Below are positions 7,829-16,536 of a stretch of 64,000 nucleotides of DNA, piece after piece. The stretch's first letter is position 1, and each line of letters opens with the position of its first letter. The notes beneath the pieces are model-generated. The model was not told the origin of the DNA and did no database searches. It was given only the letters and a program-made list of their open reading frames with translations. Source of the DNA: JBKHXF01 sp046566145 (GTDB lineage Bacteria; Actinomycetota; Nitriliruptoria; Nitriliruptorales; Nitriliruptoraceae); assembly GCA_046566145.1 (NCBI GenBank), contig JBKHXF010000018.1, positions 155,121 to 219,120 on the forward strand, in the 5' to 3' direction. The translations under genes and the position numbers were made by a program.

Positions 7829-8790
7829 GGTGTCTCCTCCGAGCTGCGCAGGTCGTCCTCGAACAGGTCGCGTGCCAGGAGGCCCGCGCCGACCATCCCG
7901 GCGTCGTCGCCGAGGGCGGCGAGCTCGATGCGCGCCGGCGGCCGGTGGGCCGCGCCCATGGTGCGCTCGGCGGCGACCCGCCGAGCCGTCGGCAGGACGA
8001 GGTCCGCGGCGTGGGTCCCGGCGCCCCCACCGACGATGACGAGCTCGGGATCGAAGGCGTTGACCAGGCTCGCGATGCCGACGCCGAGCCAGTGCCCGAC
8101 CTCCTCGAGGACCTCGCGGGCGAAGGCGTCCCCCCCGAGCGCCGCGGCGGTGACCCGCTTGCCGTCCAGCTCGTCGAGCTCGCCGTCCAGCAGCACGCTG
8201 GCGACGGCGCCGGTCGCGAGCCGGTCGTGGGCACGCGCCGCGATCGCCGTGCCGGAGGCGTAGGCCTCGAGGCAGCCGGCGTTCCCGCAGGGGCACAGGC
8301 GACCGCCGTCGTGGACGATGACGTGGCCGAGCTCGCCGCCGAGACCGTGGGCGCCCTCCACGAGCCTGCCGCCGAGCATGACGCCCCCACCGACGCCCGT
8401 CCCGAGCGTCAGCATCACGACGTCGTCGACCCCGGCACCGGCGCCGGCGCGCTGCTCCCCAAGCAGGGCGACCGACGCGTCGTTGCGGACCGCCACGCGC
8501 ACGCCGAGGCGCTCGCCGAGCAGGGCCGCGAGCGGCAGGTCGGTGACCCCGAGGTTGGGGCCGTAGCGGATGGTCCCGGTGCGGTCGACGATGCCGGCGA
8601 TGCCGACACCGACGGGGAGGCCGGGCCCGAGGTCGCTCGCGAGGTCGACGAGCTGGTCGAGCAGGGCGTCCGCGTCGCGTCGCGGCGTGGCCACCCGTCG
8701 CCGCTCGAGCACGGTGCCGTCCGCGGCGAGGGCGCCCGCGACGAACTTGGTGCCGCCGACGTCGATGCCGACGCAGACGGGTCGGGACAC
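7825..8790 (-). CDS. glkA: ROK family glucokinase
   Basis: Phosphorylates glucose (or a related hexose) with ATP, feeding glycolysis (321 aa). The phosphate loop GIDVGGTKF is at the N-terminus, the ROK signature GTGVGGG is central, and the zinc-binding CPCGNAGCLE motif marks the ROK glucokinases. The start GTG at 8790 gives VSRPVCVGIDVGG; further upstream the reading frame is low-complexity Arg-rich sequence. In Streptomyces the catabolite-control glucokinase GlkA belongs to this family and, from memory, sits in a similar gene neighbourhood. A TAGCCT -10-like hexamer at 8853-8858 overlaps the stop of the upstream small gene. Confidence 0.92.
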   Translation of the reverse strand: MSRPVCVGIDVGGTKFVAGALAADGTVLERRRVATPRRDADALLDQLVDLASDLGPGLPVGVGIAGIVDRTGTIRYGPNLGVTDLPLAALLGERLGVRVAVRNDASVALLGEQRAGAGAGVDDVVMLTLGTGVGGGVMLGGRLVEGAHGLGGELGHVIVHDGGRLCPCGNAGCLEAYASGTAIAARAHDRLATGAVASVLLDGELDELDGKRVTAAALGGDAFAREVLEEVGHWLGVGIASLVNAFDPELVIVGGGAGTHAADLVLPTARRVAAERTMGAAHRPPARIELAALGDDAGMVGAGLLARDLFEDDLRSSEETP

Positions 8791-8855
8791 GGTGGGCTCC
8801 AACGGCAGACGGACGGGGCCGGCGGCGGGCACGAGGCTCGACCGGGGCGCCGAGG

Positions 8856-9383
8856 CTACTCGTCCCCGTCGTCGTCGAGGTCGATCGGCTCGTACCCGCC
8901 GCCGGGACCGCCGACGCCGTGTGCGTGCGCGTCGAGGACCGCCCGGGCCGCGGCAGCGAGGTGCCGAACCGCCTCGCCGAGGTGCGCGACGACCTCCGGC
9001 CGGGCCTGCTCGACGGCGCGGATGACGGCGCACACCGGGCAGACCTGGCACGCGGCCGAGTCACCGGGGTCGTGCCGGTGCGCGGCCGAGTCGTCGGTCC
9101 CGGGGCCAGGCGCACCGGGTCCGGTGCCGCCGGCGCCGGCGGCTCTCGCCGCCCGGCCGAGCTCACCGATGGCGTCGGCGGCCTCGTGCCACCACTCGCG
9201 GCCGGCGCCGTCCCGGGCCGCACCCGGGCCACCATCCTCCGCGCCGGCGCGCGCCGCGCGGTGTGCGAGCAGCGGGTCGACCGCCGGGTCGGTGGCCTCG
9301 TCGGGCGACCCGCCGGAGGCCCACCACGGGGCCCCCCGGGGCGCCGTGCCGGTCGGGTCGTGCGCGCGCGCCCCGTCGGCCAT
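8856..9383 (-). CDS. Small conserved actinobacterial protein with CxxCxxC motif
   Basis: A 175-aa protein with no recognised enzyme domain. The first half is Ala/Gly/Pro-rich and probably disordered. The second half contains the only conserved-looking block, CQVCPVCAVIRAVEQARPEV followed by a helical segment of about 30 residues and an acidic C-terminus (DLDDDGDE). The two CxxC-spaced Cys pairs suggest metal binding or redox activity. The ATG at 9383 overlaps the ArsA-family stop by one base (TGATG). It resembles, from memory, a DUF5304-type protein found beside ROK glucokinase and ArsA-like genes in Streptomyces. Function unknown. Confidence 0.75.
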   Translation of the reverse strand: MADGARAHDPTGTAPRGAPWWASGGSPDEATDPAVDPLLAHRAARAGAEDGGPGAARDGAGREWWHEAADAIGELGRAARAAGAGGTGPGAPGPGTDDSAAHRHDPGDSAACQVCPVCAVIRAVEQARPEVVAHLGEAVRHLAAAARAVLDAHAHGVGGPGGGYEPIDLDDDGDE

Positions 9384-10570
9384 CAGCCGGCCACCGCGGT
9401 GGCGGGCACGCGGAAGCGGACCTCGAGCGCGCCGTCGCGCAGCCGCGCGCCGGCGACGTCGCAGCGTCGCAGGGCCGCCGGGAGCGGCACGGTGCGCTTG
9501 GTGCCGGCCACCTTGACGTGCAGCTCGGCGCCGCGCCGTGCGAGGTCGACCTCGTCCTTCGCGGCGAACGGCAGGGCCACGCGCAGCACCCAGCCCTCGT
9601 CGGTGCGCTCGAGCTCGAGCGGACGGGCGTCGTGGAGCACCTCGGCCGGGTCGGTGTCGCCGTAGAGGGCGGCGGCGAGCCCCTCGAGCCCCTCGACCCC
9701 GACGAGCTCGTCGTCGAACAGCGGCGCGGTCAGGACCGGGGTGGGGGCGAAGCCCTCGCGCACCGTGGCGAGGTGCGTGGCGTGACGCTCCTTCCAGCGG
9801 GCGAGGTACGGGTCGGTGATCTCGTCGGGCAGCACCCGGTTCACGACCACCGCGTCGATCCCGTACCCGAACAGGGCGAGGGAGGTGGCCGTGCGCATCG
9901 CCTCGGCGACGACCATCCGCTCCGGGTTGACCACGAGCCGGATGGTCGAGCGCGAGGTGTCCTGCAGCAGCGCGTGGACCGCGGCGAGGTCCTGGTGGAC
10001 CCGCTCGACGGCACCGAACACCTCGTCCTCGGGCACGGGCACGCCCCCGACGGTGCGCATCACGGGCCGGACCGCGCGCGCGACGCGACGGCCCGGCTGC
10101 ATCACCCGCTCGACGTACCACCGCAGGGCATCGGGCAGGGCGAGCAGGCGCAGGGTCTCGGCGGTCGGGGCGCAGTCGACGACGACGAGGTCGTGCTCGC
10201 CGGACGTGGCCTGGTGGTGCAGGTCGATCAGGGCGAACAGCTCGTCGAGGCCGGGCAGCAGCACCAGTTCCTCGGCCTGCACCTCACCCACGCCACCCCA
10301 GGCCAGCAGCTCGACGAGGTAGTCGCGGACCTCGCGCCAGTGCCGCTCGAGCCGCGTCTGGGCGTCGATCTGCAGGGCCTGCAGGCGGGGGGCGACCGTC
10401 ACGGCGTCGTCGCCCAGCGCGACGTCGTAGGCGTCGGCGAGCGAGTGGGCCGGGTCGGTGGAGGTGATCAGCACCCGCGCGCCGGCGGCGGCGGCCCGGG
10501 CGGCGGTCGCCGCCGCCACGGTCGTCTTGCCGACGCCGCCCTTGCCGGTGAAGAGCAGGACACGCGTCAT
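9383..10570 (-). CDS. ArsA-family ATPase (GET3-like)
   Basis: A 395-aa P-loop ATPase of the ArsA/GET3 (SIMIBI) class. MTRVLLFTGKGGVGKTT at the N-terminus is the deviant Walker A, and STDPAHSLADA and VVVDCAPTAETLR are the family switch motifs. The C-terminal approximately 90 residues read like a small beta-rich domain (VALPFAAKDEVDLARRG), similar to the alpha-crystallin-like extension of some actinobacterial and plant GET3 homologues. No arsenite metallochaperone or efflux pump is nearby, so arsenic resistance is unlikely. A role in handling hydrophobic proteins or lipids at the membrane is a reasonable guess. Start ATG at 10570. Confidence 0.88.
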   Translation of the reverse strand: MTRVLLFTGKGGVGKTTVAAATAARAAAAGARVLITSTDPAHSLADAYDVALGDDAVTVAPRLQALQIDAQTRLERHWREVRDYLVELLAWGGVGEVQAEELVLLPGLDELFALIDLHHQATSGEHDLVVVDCAPTAETLRLLALPDALRWYVERVMQPGRRVARAVRPVMRTVGGVPVPEDEVFGAVERVHQDLAAVHALLQDTSRSTIRLVVNPERMVVAEAMRTATSLALFGYGIDAVVVNRVLPDEITDPYLARWKERHATHLATVREGFAPTPVLTAPLFDDELVGVEGLEGLAAALYGDTDPAEVLHDARPLELERTDEGWVLRVALPFAAKDEVDLARRGAELHVKVAGTKRTVPLPAALRRCDVAGARLRDGALEVRFRVPATAVAG

Positions 10571-10646
10571 CGGACGAGGGCTCCTGGGGCGGGGGGCGGC
10601 GGGACGGGCGAGGGCGCGGCGACGGGCGGGTCGACGGCCCGCGAGG

Positions 10647-11399
10647 CTACCCGCCGGCGACCCCCGGCAGCGAGAGCGCCGCGCCGAGGAACGCGATGGT
10701 GGTGAGCCCCACGACGCCGACGACGAGCCAGAGCAGGGTCCGCGACCCGAGCACCTGCTGGGTGCTCCCGGACGTGAGCAGGTGGGCGTCGTACACGGAG
10801 CCGAACAGCAGCACGAAGGCCCCGGCCACGAGCGGCATGGCCGGCAGGAGCGACGCCTCGGACGCGGCGGCGCCCTGCAGCAGCAGCACCCCGCCCACGA
10901 GCCACAGCACGTACAGCAGGGCGCGACCGATCCCGGCGACGGGGCGCCCGAGCAGGACGTGGCCGGCGCCCGGCAGCAGCGCCGACGCGACGAGCGCCGC
11001 CACCGGCGGCACGTCGGTCCGCAGAGGCGGCTCGCCGTCGCCCACGAGCTCGGAGCCGAAGCGGGCGCCGCAGCCGGGGCACGTGGTGCGCTCCATGGGG
11101 GTCCAGGTCCCGCACCGGCCGCACGCCCAGTCGAGTCCCTCCGGGCCACGCCGGAAGCGCCCGTCCCCGAGCAGCTCCGGCTCGGCGTCCTGCCGGCCGG
11201 CAGGGGCGGCGTCGGTGCCGGCCGCCGGCGGAGCGGTCGGGTCGGTGTCCGGCCCGGCGACGAGCTCCACGTCGAGATCCAGCTCGACCGCCGGCGCGGG
11301 AGGCGGGGGTGGCGGCGGCGGGGCAGCGAACGAACGGAAGCACTGCGTGCAGAACGGGGCGGACTCGGGGTTGTGGGCGCCGCAGTCGGGGCACCTCAC
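10647..11399 (-). CDS. Zinc-ribbon membrane protein
   Basis: A 250-aa protein with an N-terminal zinc ribbon (CPDC...CTQC), a Pro-rich and acidic linker, a second zinc ribbon (CGRC...CPGC) near residues 100-120, and about four to five hydrophobic helices in the C-terminal half, including LLYVLWLVGGVLLLQ and LLWLVVGVVGLTTIAFLGA. It is therefore an inner-membrane protein with a cytoplasmic zinc module. Its GTG start overlaps the SRPBCC stop (GTGA) and it precedes the ArsA-like ATPase. The pairing of a membrane zinc-ribbon protein with a GET3-like ATPase is suggestive, but the function is not known. Confidence 0.75.
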   Translation of the reverse strand: MRCPDCGAHNPESAPFCTQCFRSFAAPPPPPPPPAPAVELDLDVELVAGPDTDPTAPPAAGTDAAPAGRQDAEPELLGDGRFRRGPEGLDWACGRCGTWTPMERTTCPGCGARFGSELVGDGEPPLRTDVPPVAALVASALLPGAGHVLLGRPVAGIGRALLYVLWLVGGVLLLQGAAASEASLLPAMPLVAGAFVLLFGSVYDAHLLTSGSTQQVLGSRTLLWLVVGVVGLTTIAFLGAALSLPGVAGG

Positions 11400-11833
11400 G
11401 CCGGCCACCCCGCGTCCTCGCGCTGGGCCGACTGGAGGTGGTCCTTGGCCGCCCACAGGCCGCGGCGGAGCGCTCGCCGGTACCCGGCGAGCACGGCCCG
11501 CGGCCGACGCGCGCTCGACTCCCCGACCACGACGTGGTGCACGACGGTCCCACCCCAGCCGCGCTCGAGCCAGAACTCCGCCACCCCCGCGACGTCCCCC
11601 GTCAGCGTCATCCGGAAGCCCGTGTCGAGCCGCCACTCGCCGCACACCGCCCGCACCCGCAGGGTGCGTCTGCCGGCGCGCAGCGCGAGGTCGTAGGTCT
11701 CGTCGGGCGCGTCGACCGGGGTGACGCGGACACCCGGCCACCAGGCGGGCCACCGGGCGACGTCGGTCAGGAAGCGGTAGACGTCCGGCGCGGGCGCGCG
11801 GACGAAGCCGTCGTCGTCGATGTGGATCTGCAC
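11396..11833 (-). CDS. SRPBCC (polyketide cyclase/START-like) family protein
   Basis: A 145-aa START/Bet v1-like fold protein that probably binds a small hydrophobic ligand. Features include VQIHIDDDGFVRAPAPDVYRFL at the N-terminus (helix-grip entry), Trp-rich WPAWWPGVR, and a final long helix. It heads the leftward run of overlapping genes. In mycobacteria and Streptomyces a member of this family precedes the ArsA-like ATPase. The GTG at 11833 is seven nucleotides after a TAGCCT -10-like element and no ribosome site is seen, so the message may be leaderless. Confidence 0.82.
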   Translation of the reverse strand: MQIHIDDDGFVRAPAPDVYRFLTDVARWPAWWPGVRVTPVDAPDETYDLALRAGRRTLRVRAVCGEWRLDTGFRMTLTGDVAGVAEFWLERGWGGTVVHHVVVGESSARRPRAVLAGYRRALRRGLWAAKDHLQSAQREDAGWPA

Positions 11834-11840
11834 CCGGCGG

Positions 11841-11846
11841 AGGCTA
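11841..11846 (-). promoter_or_regulatory. -10 element of a probably leaderless SRPBCC transcript
   Basis: TAGCCT on the minus strand is followed by exactly 7 nt and the GTG start at 11833. This spacing would put the transcription start at or next to the start codon. There is no Shine-Dalgarno sequence. This would be the promoter of the SRPBCC to S9-peptidase gene run. Confidence 0.5.
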
Positions 11847-13409
11847 CCGGCGGGCCCCCCGCCGCCGGACGAGGAGCGACGCCGCGACGGCCGCGAGGGC
11901 GCCGGCGAGACCGCCACCCGTGGCGGGCAACGACGGCGCGCCGCCCCCGGCGGTCCCCTCCGACCCACCGGTCGTGGGGCCGCCGTCGGTCCCGCCGCCG
12001 GCAGCCTCGACGCACACCCCGGTGGGCTGCCGGGCGAAGGCCTCGTCGCGGACCACGCCCTCCCACTGCGGCGCGCCGGCGCGGGCGAGCCCCGGGTCGG
12101 GGACGCCGAGCAGCCAGCCGAACGTGGGGGCGAAGTCGACCTGCTCGGCCTGCTCGGGCAGCGCCTCCGTGTCGTCGACCACGTCGACCGCGTCCGGGTC
12201 GGACGGGGCGACCGAGGAGGGGGCCGCCAACCCGTCCCAGCCGCCGCTGATGAGCGCGGTGATGTGCCGCGTCACGGCGTGCCCGTGGTTGCCGGGGATC
12301 GGGTTGGCCCGGAGCGACCCGGCCTTGCGGCCCTCCTCGACGTACACGAAGATCTCGCCGGCGCGGTCGGTGCCGGCCAGGCGCCACGCCGGGTGCACCG
12401 CGTCGAGGTCCTGGCCGGGCTCGAGGGGGTTCGGCTCGCGGTACAGGGCCTCGGCGACCCCGTCGAGGCCCGACAGCACCTCGCGGGCCGCCAGCAGCAC
12501 CACGTCGCGGTCGACCGCGTCCGGGTCGAGCAGGTAGACGAGCGCGGCGCCCCCGTTGTTCGAGACGAAGAACCGTCCCTGCGTGCGCGGGTCGGCCTCG
12601 AGCGCGCCCTCGATGTCCACGTTGCCGCTCTCCGGCAGGGCGTAGTCCATCGAGTGGTCGGAGGAGATGACGAGGACGGTGCGGTCCCACATCCCGTTGG
12701 CCTCGAGCGCGGCGCGGACCGTCCCGATCAGCGTGTCGGTCTGCTGCAGCGCGGCGCGGCGCCCGCCGGCGACGATGCCGGCGGAGCCGGTGGGGTCGAC
12801 GTGCCCGGCGCGGTCGACGTCGCCGAGGTTCGCGAACAGGTAGTCGGGCTGCTCCTGCGCGAGCTCCTCGAGGATGAAGCCGACGGTCGAGATGTCGGGC
12901 GCGTGCCCCGAGCCGGGGATGTTGAACTGCGGCTGCGGGAAGTCGCGGTCCGCCTCCCCCTCGAAGATGAAGTGCACGTAGTTCTTCGAGAACACGGTGA
13001 CGGTCCGCAGGTCGGGGCACGCCGTCTCGATCGCGGTCACGAACGAGTCCGCCTGCAGCAGCCCCGGCAGGCCGAGGTCGGGCGACGACGGTTCGGTGTC
13101 GCCGGCGGCGGCGCGGCCGTCGTTGCCCGGGATGCCGTTGGTGCCGGGGTAGGTGCCCGTCGCGATGGCGACGTGGTTCGGCAGGGTCTCGGCCGACATG
13201 ACGGACCGCGCCTGCTCGTACCACGTGCCTGCGTCCCGCAGCGACTGCAGGACCGGGGTGTCCGGGCCGACCTCCGAGGGGTGCAGCGAGTCCACCGTCA
13301 GGTGCACGACGTGGACCCGGTCCACCTCGGCGTCCTGGGCGACCGCGGTGGTCGGGACGAGGGCGGCGGCGAGGGCGGCGACGGCAGCGCCGGCGGCGAG
13401 GTGCTTCAC
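11844..13409 (-). CDS. Secreted alkaline phosphatase-superfamily phosphodiesterase with LPATG anchor
   Basis: A 521-aa exported enzyme of the nucleotide pyrophosphatase/phosphodiesterase type. A signal peptide ends near TAVAQDA. The nucleophile Thr is in SAETLPNHVAIATG, followed by TYPGTNGIPGN as in NPP-family enzymes; further metal ligands appear in SSDHSMD and NHGHAVT. The C-terminus has a Thr/Gly-rich linker, then SLPATGGG, a hydrophobic segment and RRRGARR, a sortase-type cell-wall sorting signal. The start codon is GTG at 13409. No sortase gene is in the window. It probably hydrolyses phosphodiesters outside the cell for phosphate scavenging. Confidence 0.88.
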   Translation of the reverse strand: MKHLAAGAAVAALAAALVPTTAVAQDAEVDRVHVVHLTVDSLHPSEVGPDTPVLQSLRDAGTWYEQARSVMSAETLPNHVAIATGTYPGTNGIPGNDGRAAAGDTEPSSPDLGLPGLLQADSFVTAIETACPDLRTVTVFSKNYVHFIFEGEADRDFPQPQFNIPGSGHAPDISTVGFILEELAQEQPDYLFANLGDVDRAGHVDPTGSAGIVAGGRRAALQQTDTLIGTVRAALEANGMWDRTVLVISSDHSMDYALPESGNVDIEGALEADPRTQGRFFVSNNGGAALVYLLDPDAVDRDVVLLAAREVLSGLDGVAEALYREPNPLEPGQDLDAVHPAWRLAGTDRAGEIFVYVEEGRKAGSLRANPIPGNHGHAVTRHITALISGGWDGLAAPSSVAPSDPDAVDVVDDTEALPEQAEQVDFAPTFGWLLGVPDPGLARAGAPQWEGVVRDEAFARQPTGVCVEAAGGGTDGGPTTGGSEGTAGGGAPSLPATGGGLAGALAAVAASLLVRRRGARR

Positions 13410-13503
13410 GGTGGGTCCTCGGGGCTGCGGGGGGTGCGAGGGGGTTGCGGGAGGTTCGGCGCGGCCGGCGACCGGGAGGGTCGGACCCGGAGGTGAACGG
13501 AGG

Positions 13504-14295
13504 TCAGACGCCGGTGGTCCGGGAGACGAACGCGAGCACCTCGTCGGTGACGAGGTCGGCGTCCCAGTCGAGCATCGGCACGTGGTAGCTGCGCTCGCAG
13601 ACCACCTCGGTGATGTCCGCCGAGGCCGCGAACTCCTGGACGGCCCGGGAGTTCCTCGGGTCGACGGTGTGGTCCTGCGGGGACACCACGACGAGCAGCG
13701 GGCACGTCAGGTCGAGCAGCTGGGCACGGATCCGCGGGAGCTCCCGGATGAGCGACTGTGCGGCCTTGGCGGGGACCTTCGAGTAGGCACCCTCGTCGAC
13801 CCCGGGCTTGGCGATGTCGTCGCTCGGCAGCCCCGCGAGGTCCCGGGGGACGACCGGCAGCACGTACTGCAGGATCGGGGCGACCTTGGCGAGCGCCTGG
13901 TCCGGGTCGAGGACCTGCGGGTTGATCACCACCGTCGAGACGATCTCGTCGGGCCGGCGGCTCGCGACGTCGAGGCTGATGGTCCCACCCATCGAGTGGC
14001 CGACGAGCACCACCTGGTCGCAGCGGCCACGGAGGTCGTCCACGGCGCGCTCGACCTCCGCCCGCCACTCCTGGTAGCGGGTGCGCGCCATGTCCTTGAC
14101 GGACGTGCCGTGGCCGGGCAGCCGCGGGACCTCGACGCTGTAGCCGGCCGCGTTGAGCGCCTCGCCGAGCGGTCGGGTCGCGAGCGGGTTGCCCGTGAAG
14201 CCGTGGGTGACCACGACCCCGACGGTGGCGCGCTCGCCCTCGCCCGGGGCGGCCCACGCCTCGGCGCCCGGGATGATGGCGATGGTGTCGACCAC
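13504..14295 (-). CDS. Alpha/beta-hydrolase (carboxylesterase / monoacylglycerol lipase type)
   Basis: A 263-aa esterase similar to Est30-type carboxylesterases. Visible elements are the oxyanion segment VVVTHGFTGNP, the nucleophile elbow GHSMGG, and the late acid and base residues in SPQDHTVDP and SYHVPMLD. It has no signal peptide. The GTG at 14295 is preceded by AGGAG. It probably hydrolyses short- or medium-chain acyl esters; the physiological substrate is unknown. It is a single-gene unit downstream of a 100-bp region shared divergently with the membrane EEP gene. Confidence 0.88.
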   Translation of the reverse strand: MVDTIAIIPGAEAWAAPGEGERATVGVVVTHGFTGNPLATRPLGEALNAAGYSVEVPRLPGHGTSVKDMARTRYQEWRAEVERAVDDLRGRCDQVVLVGHSMGGTISLDVASRRPDEIVSTVVINPQVLDPDQALAKVAPILQYVLPVVPRDLAGLPSDDIAKPGVDEGAYSKVPAKAAQSLIRELPRIRAQLLDLTCPLLVVVSPQDHTVDPRNSRAVQEFAASADITEVVCERSYHVPMLDWDADLVTDEVLAFVSRTTGV

Positions 14296-14394
14296 GGTGG
14301 CTCCTGCGTCGCGTTCGTCGGTTCGCCCCCACGCGGGCGCTCGGTGCGGCACGCTAGACGACGGGAGGGGTCGTTCGGGTGCGGGAGGCACGCG

Positions 14395-16509
14395 GTGGCG
14401 ACCAGTGGAACGACGGGACGGACGGGCCCCGAGGACACCTCCGGACGCACCGACCCCACCGACGGGGGGCAGGTGGCCGTCGCCGGCGCGCTCGTGCGCG
14501 CCCCCGGGCGTCCCCGGGGCGCCGCCGCGGTCCCGGGCCCCGAGGGCGCGCGGGCCCGCGCCGTCACCGCCGCACGCTCCCGCGCCGGCGGCACGGTCGC
14601 CGTCGCGCTCGCCACCGTGGTCGGCCTCGAGCTCGTGCGGGTCTGGCTGCCCTCGGTCGTGTTCGTGTACGGACGTGCCGGATCGACCCCGGCGACCGAG
14701 ATGGGCGCGTTCGCGCTCGGGCTCGTCACGGCGGCGGTCGTCGCCGGCGCGCTGACGGTCCGACTCGGCCCGGCACGGCTCGCGACCGCGATGCTGGCCG
14801 TGGCACTGCTCGCCCGGCTCGTCCTGCAGGGCGGGCCGGGGGGCGGGGTCCAGCTCACGGCGGCCAGCGTCGGCGCCGTCGCCTGGACGGTGTGGCTCGG
14901 CGCGCTCGCCGGCGGGGCGCTGCCCCGGCGGCTCGTCGCCCGTGGCCTCGCCCTGGGGCTCGTCGTCGACGTGGCCCTGCGCGGGATGCTCGCGACCGCG
15001 GAACCCGTGTGGACCGCCGGGGCCGCCGGCTGGCTCGTCGCGCTCGCGCTGGTCGTCGCCACCGGCGCGTCCTGGCGCGACGCCGTGGCCCGGCGCGGGC
15101 CCCGGGTGGCCCCGGACGGCGGTGCCGCGATCTGGCTGGCGCTCGGTCCGGTCCTGCTGCTGTGGGGCGTCGTCGCCGGACTCCCCTCCCGGCTCGTCAC
15201 CCTCGACGGGCTGCCCGTGTGGCTGGCCGCCGCGGTCCTCGTCGGCGCCGCGTCCCTGGCCCTCGGCGGCCTGCCGGCGCTCGCGTCGCGGCACCCACGG
15301 TCCGTGGCCGGGGTGGCCGCCGGCGGTGGGCTGGTCACGATCGCGACCGGCGTGGATGGGGCCACGGTGCCGGCGACGGTCACGGCGGCCGCGCTGCTGG
15401 TGCTGCTCGGGGGCGCGCTGGCCGGGTTGGCCGCGTCGTCGCGGCCCCCCCGCCGGGCCGGGGACGGCCGGCCGCGCGGGCGCTCCCGGGCCGCCGCCGG
15501 CGGCGCCGGCGGCGTGCTCGCCCTGACGGTGCTGGGCTTCGTCCTCTACGCGTCCTACGACGTCGACCTCGGCGTCGACCCGGCGACCCTGCTGCGCGTG
15601 GCGGTGCTGCTCACCGTGCCGGCGCTGGTCCCCCTCGTACGTCGCCGCGTCGTCGACCTGACCCACGCCGACACGGATGCGGTGCCGCCGGGGGCGCACG
15701 CCGAGCGCCGGCTCGTCGCGGCCGGCGCGGGGGTGCTCGTGCTGGCGACGGCCGCCGGTGGCGCGCTCGCGTCGGCACCGGCGGCCCCTCCCCCGTCCAC
15801 GCTCACCGCCGGCGAGCCCGCGCTGCGCGTCCACCTCCACAACGTCCACATGGGGATCGACACGCGCGGCCGTTTCGTCCCGGCGGAGCTCGCCGCGGTC
15901 GTGCGCACCGAGCGTCCCGACGTGGTGGTGCTCAACGAGGTCGACCGGGGCTGGCTGCTCCAGGGCGGCCACGACCTGCTCGGCCTGCTGGCGGCGCGGA
16001 TCGGCCTGCCCCACGTCGCCTTCGCGCCGGCCGCGGACGAGGTGTGGGGCAACGCGGTGCTGTCACGCTGGCCGATCTCGTCCGAGTCCGTGGTCACGCT
16101 CCCGGTCGGCGGCGTGCCGATGCGCCGCTCCGCGCTCGAGGTGACCATCGCGAGCCCCCACGGCGACGTCGTGCTGCTCGCCACGCACCTGCACCACCTC
16201 GACGACGAGCCGGACGTCCGGCTCGCGCAGGCCCGGGCGGTCGCCGAGCTGGTGGCCGCCAGGGACGGGACGCCGGTGATCGTGGCCGGCGACCTCAACG
16301 CGCAGCCGGGCGACCCCGAGCTCGCCCCGCTCGAGGCGCTCGTCGCCGACCTCACCGGCCGCCCCGACCCGACGTTCCCGTCGTGGGACCCGCAGTGGCG
16401 CATCGACCACGTCCTGGGCACCCCCGGCCTCACCGGCGTCGACGCCACCGTGCCGCGCAGCGAGGCCTCCGACCACCTCGGCGTGGCCGTGACCGTCCGG
16501 CTCCCCTGA
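14395..16509 (+). CDS. Polytopic membrane protein with C-terminal endonuclease/exonuclease/phosphatase domain
   Basis: A 704-aa fusion protein. The first 450 residues or so contain about ten hydrophobic segments (for example GTVAVALATVVGLELVRVWL and WLALGPVLLLWGVVAG). The last 230 residues form an EEP domain with HNVHMG, the acidic metal ligand in VLNEVDRG, GDLNAQPGDPE and the terminal SDHLGVA. The catalytic domain follows the last hydrophobic segment, so it may lie outside the membrane. Such proteins may act on phospholipids or glycans at the envelope. Start GTG at 14395 after GGGAGG; a TAGACG -10-like sequence lies at 14354-14359. Confidence 0.82.
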   Translation: MATSGTTGRTGPEDTSGRTDPTDGGQVAVAGALVRAPGRPRGAAAVPGPEGARARAVTAARSRAGGTVAVALATVVGLELVRVWLPSVVFVYGRAGSTPATEMGAFALGLVTAAVVAGALTVRLGPARLATAMLAVALLARLVLQGGPGGGVQLTAASVGAVAWTVWLGALAGGALPRRLVARGLALGLVVDVALRGMLATAEPVWTAGAAGWLVALALVVATGASWRDAVARRGPRVAPDGGAAIWLALGPVLLLWGVVAGLPSRLVTLDGLPVWLAAAVLVGAASLALGGLPALASRHPRSVAGVAAGGGLVTIATGVDGATVPATVTAAALLVLLGGALAGLAASSRPPRRAGDGRPRGRSRAAAGGAGGVLALTVLGFVLYASYDVDLGVDPATLLRVAVLLTVPALVPLVRRRVVDLTHADTDAVPPGAHAERRLVAAGAGVLVLATAAGGALASAPAAPPPSTLTAGEPALRVHLHNVHMGIDTRGRFVPAELAAVVRTERPDVVVLNEVDRGWLLQGGHDLLGLLAARIGLPHVAFAPAADEVWGNAVLSRWPISSESVVTLPVGGVPMRRSALEVTIASPHGDVVLLATHLHHLDDEPDVRLAQARAVAELVAARDGTPVIVAGDLNAQPGDPELAPLEALVADLTGRPDPTFPSWDPQWRIDHVLGTPGLTGVDATVPRSEASDHLGVAVTVRLP

Positions 16510-16536
16510 CCCCGTCCCGCGACCCACCCAGGGGTG

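Noticed and set aside
9383..10570. ArsA-like ATPase as an arsenic-resistance gene
   Set aside because: No arsenite pump, reductase or ArsR is nearby, the gene sits in a conserved housekeeping neighbourhood, and the CxxC/Cys arsenite-site pattern is not evident.
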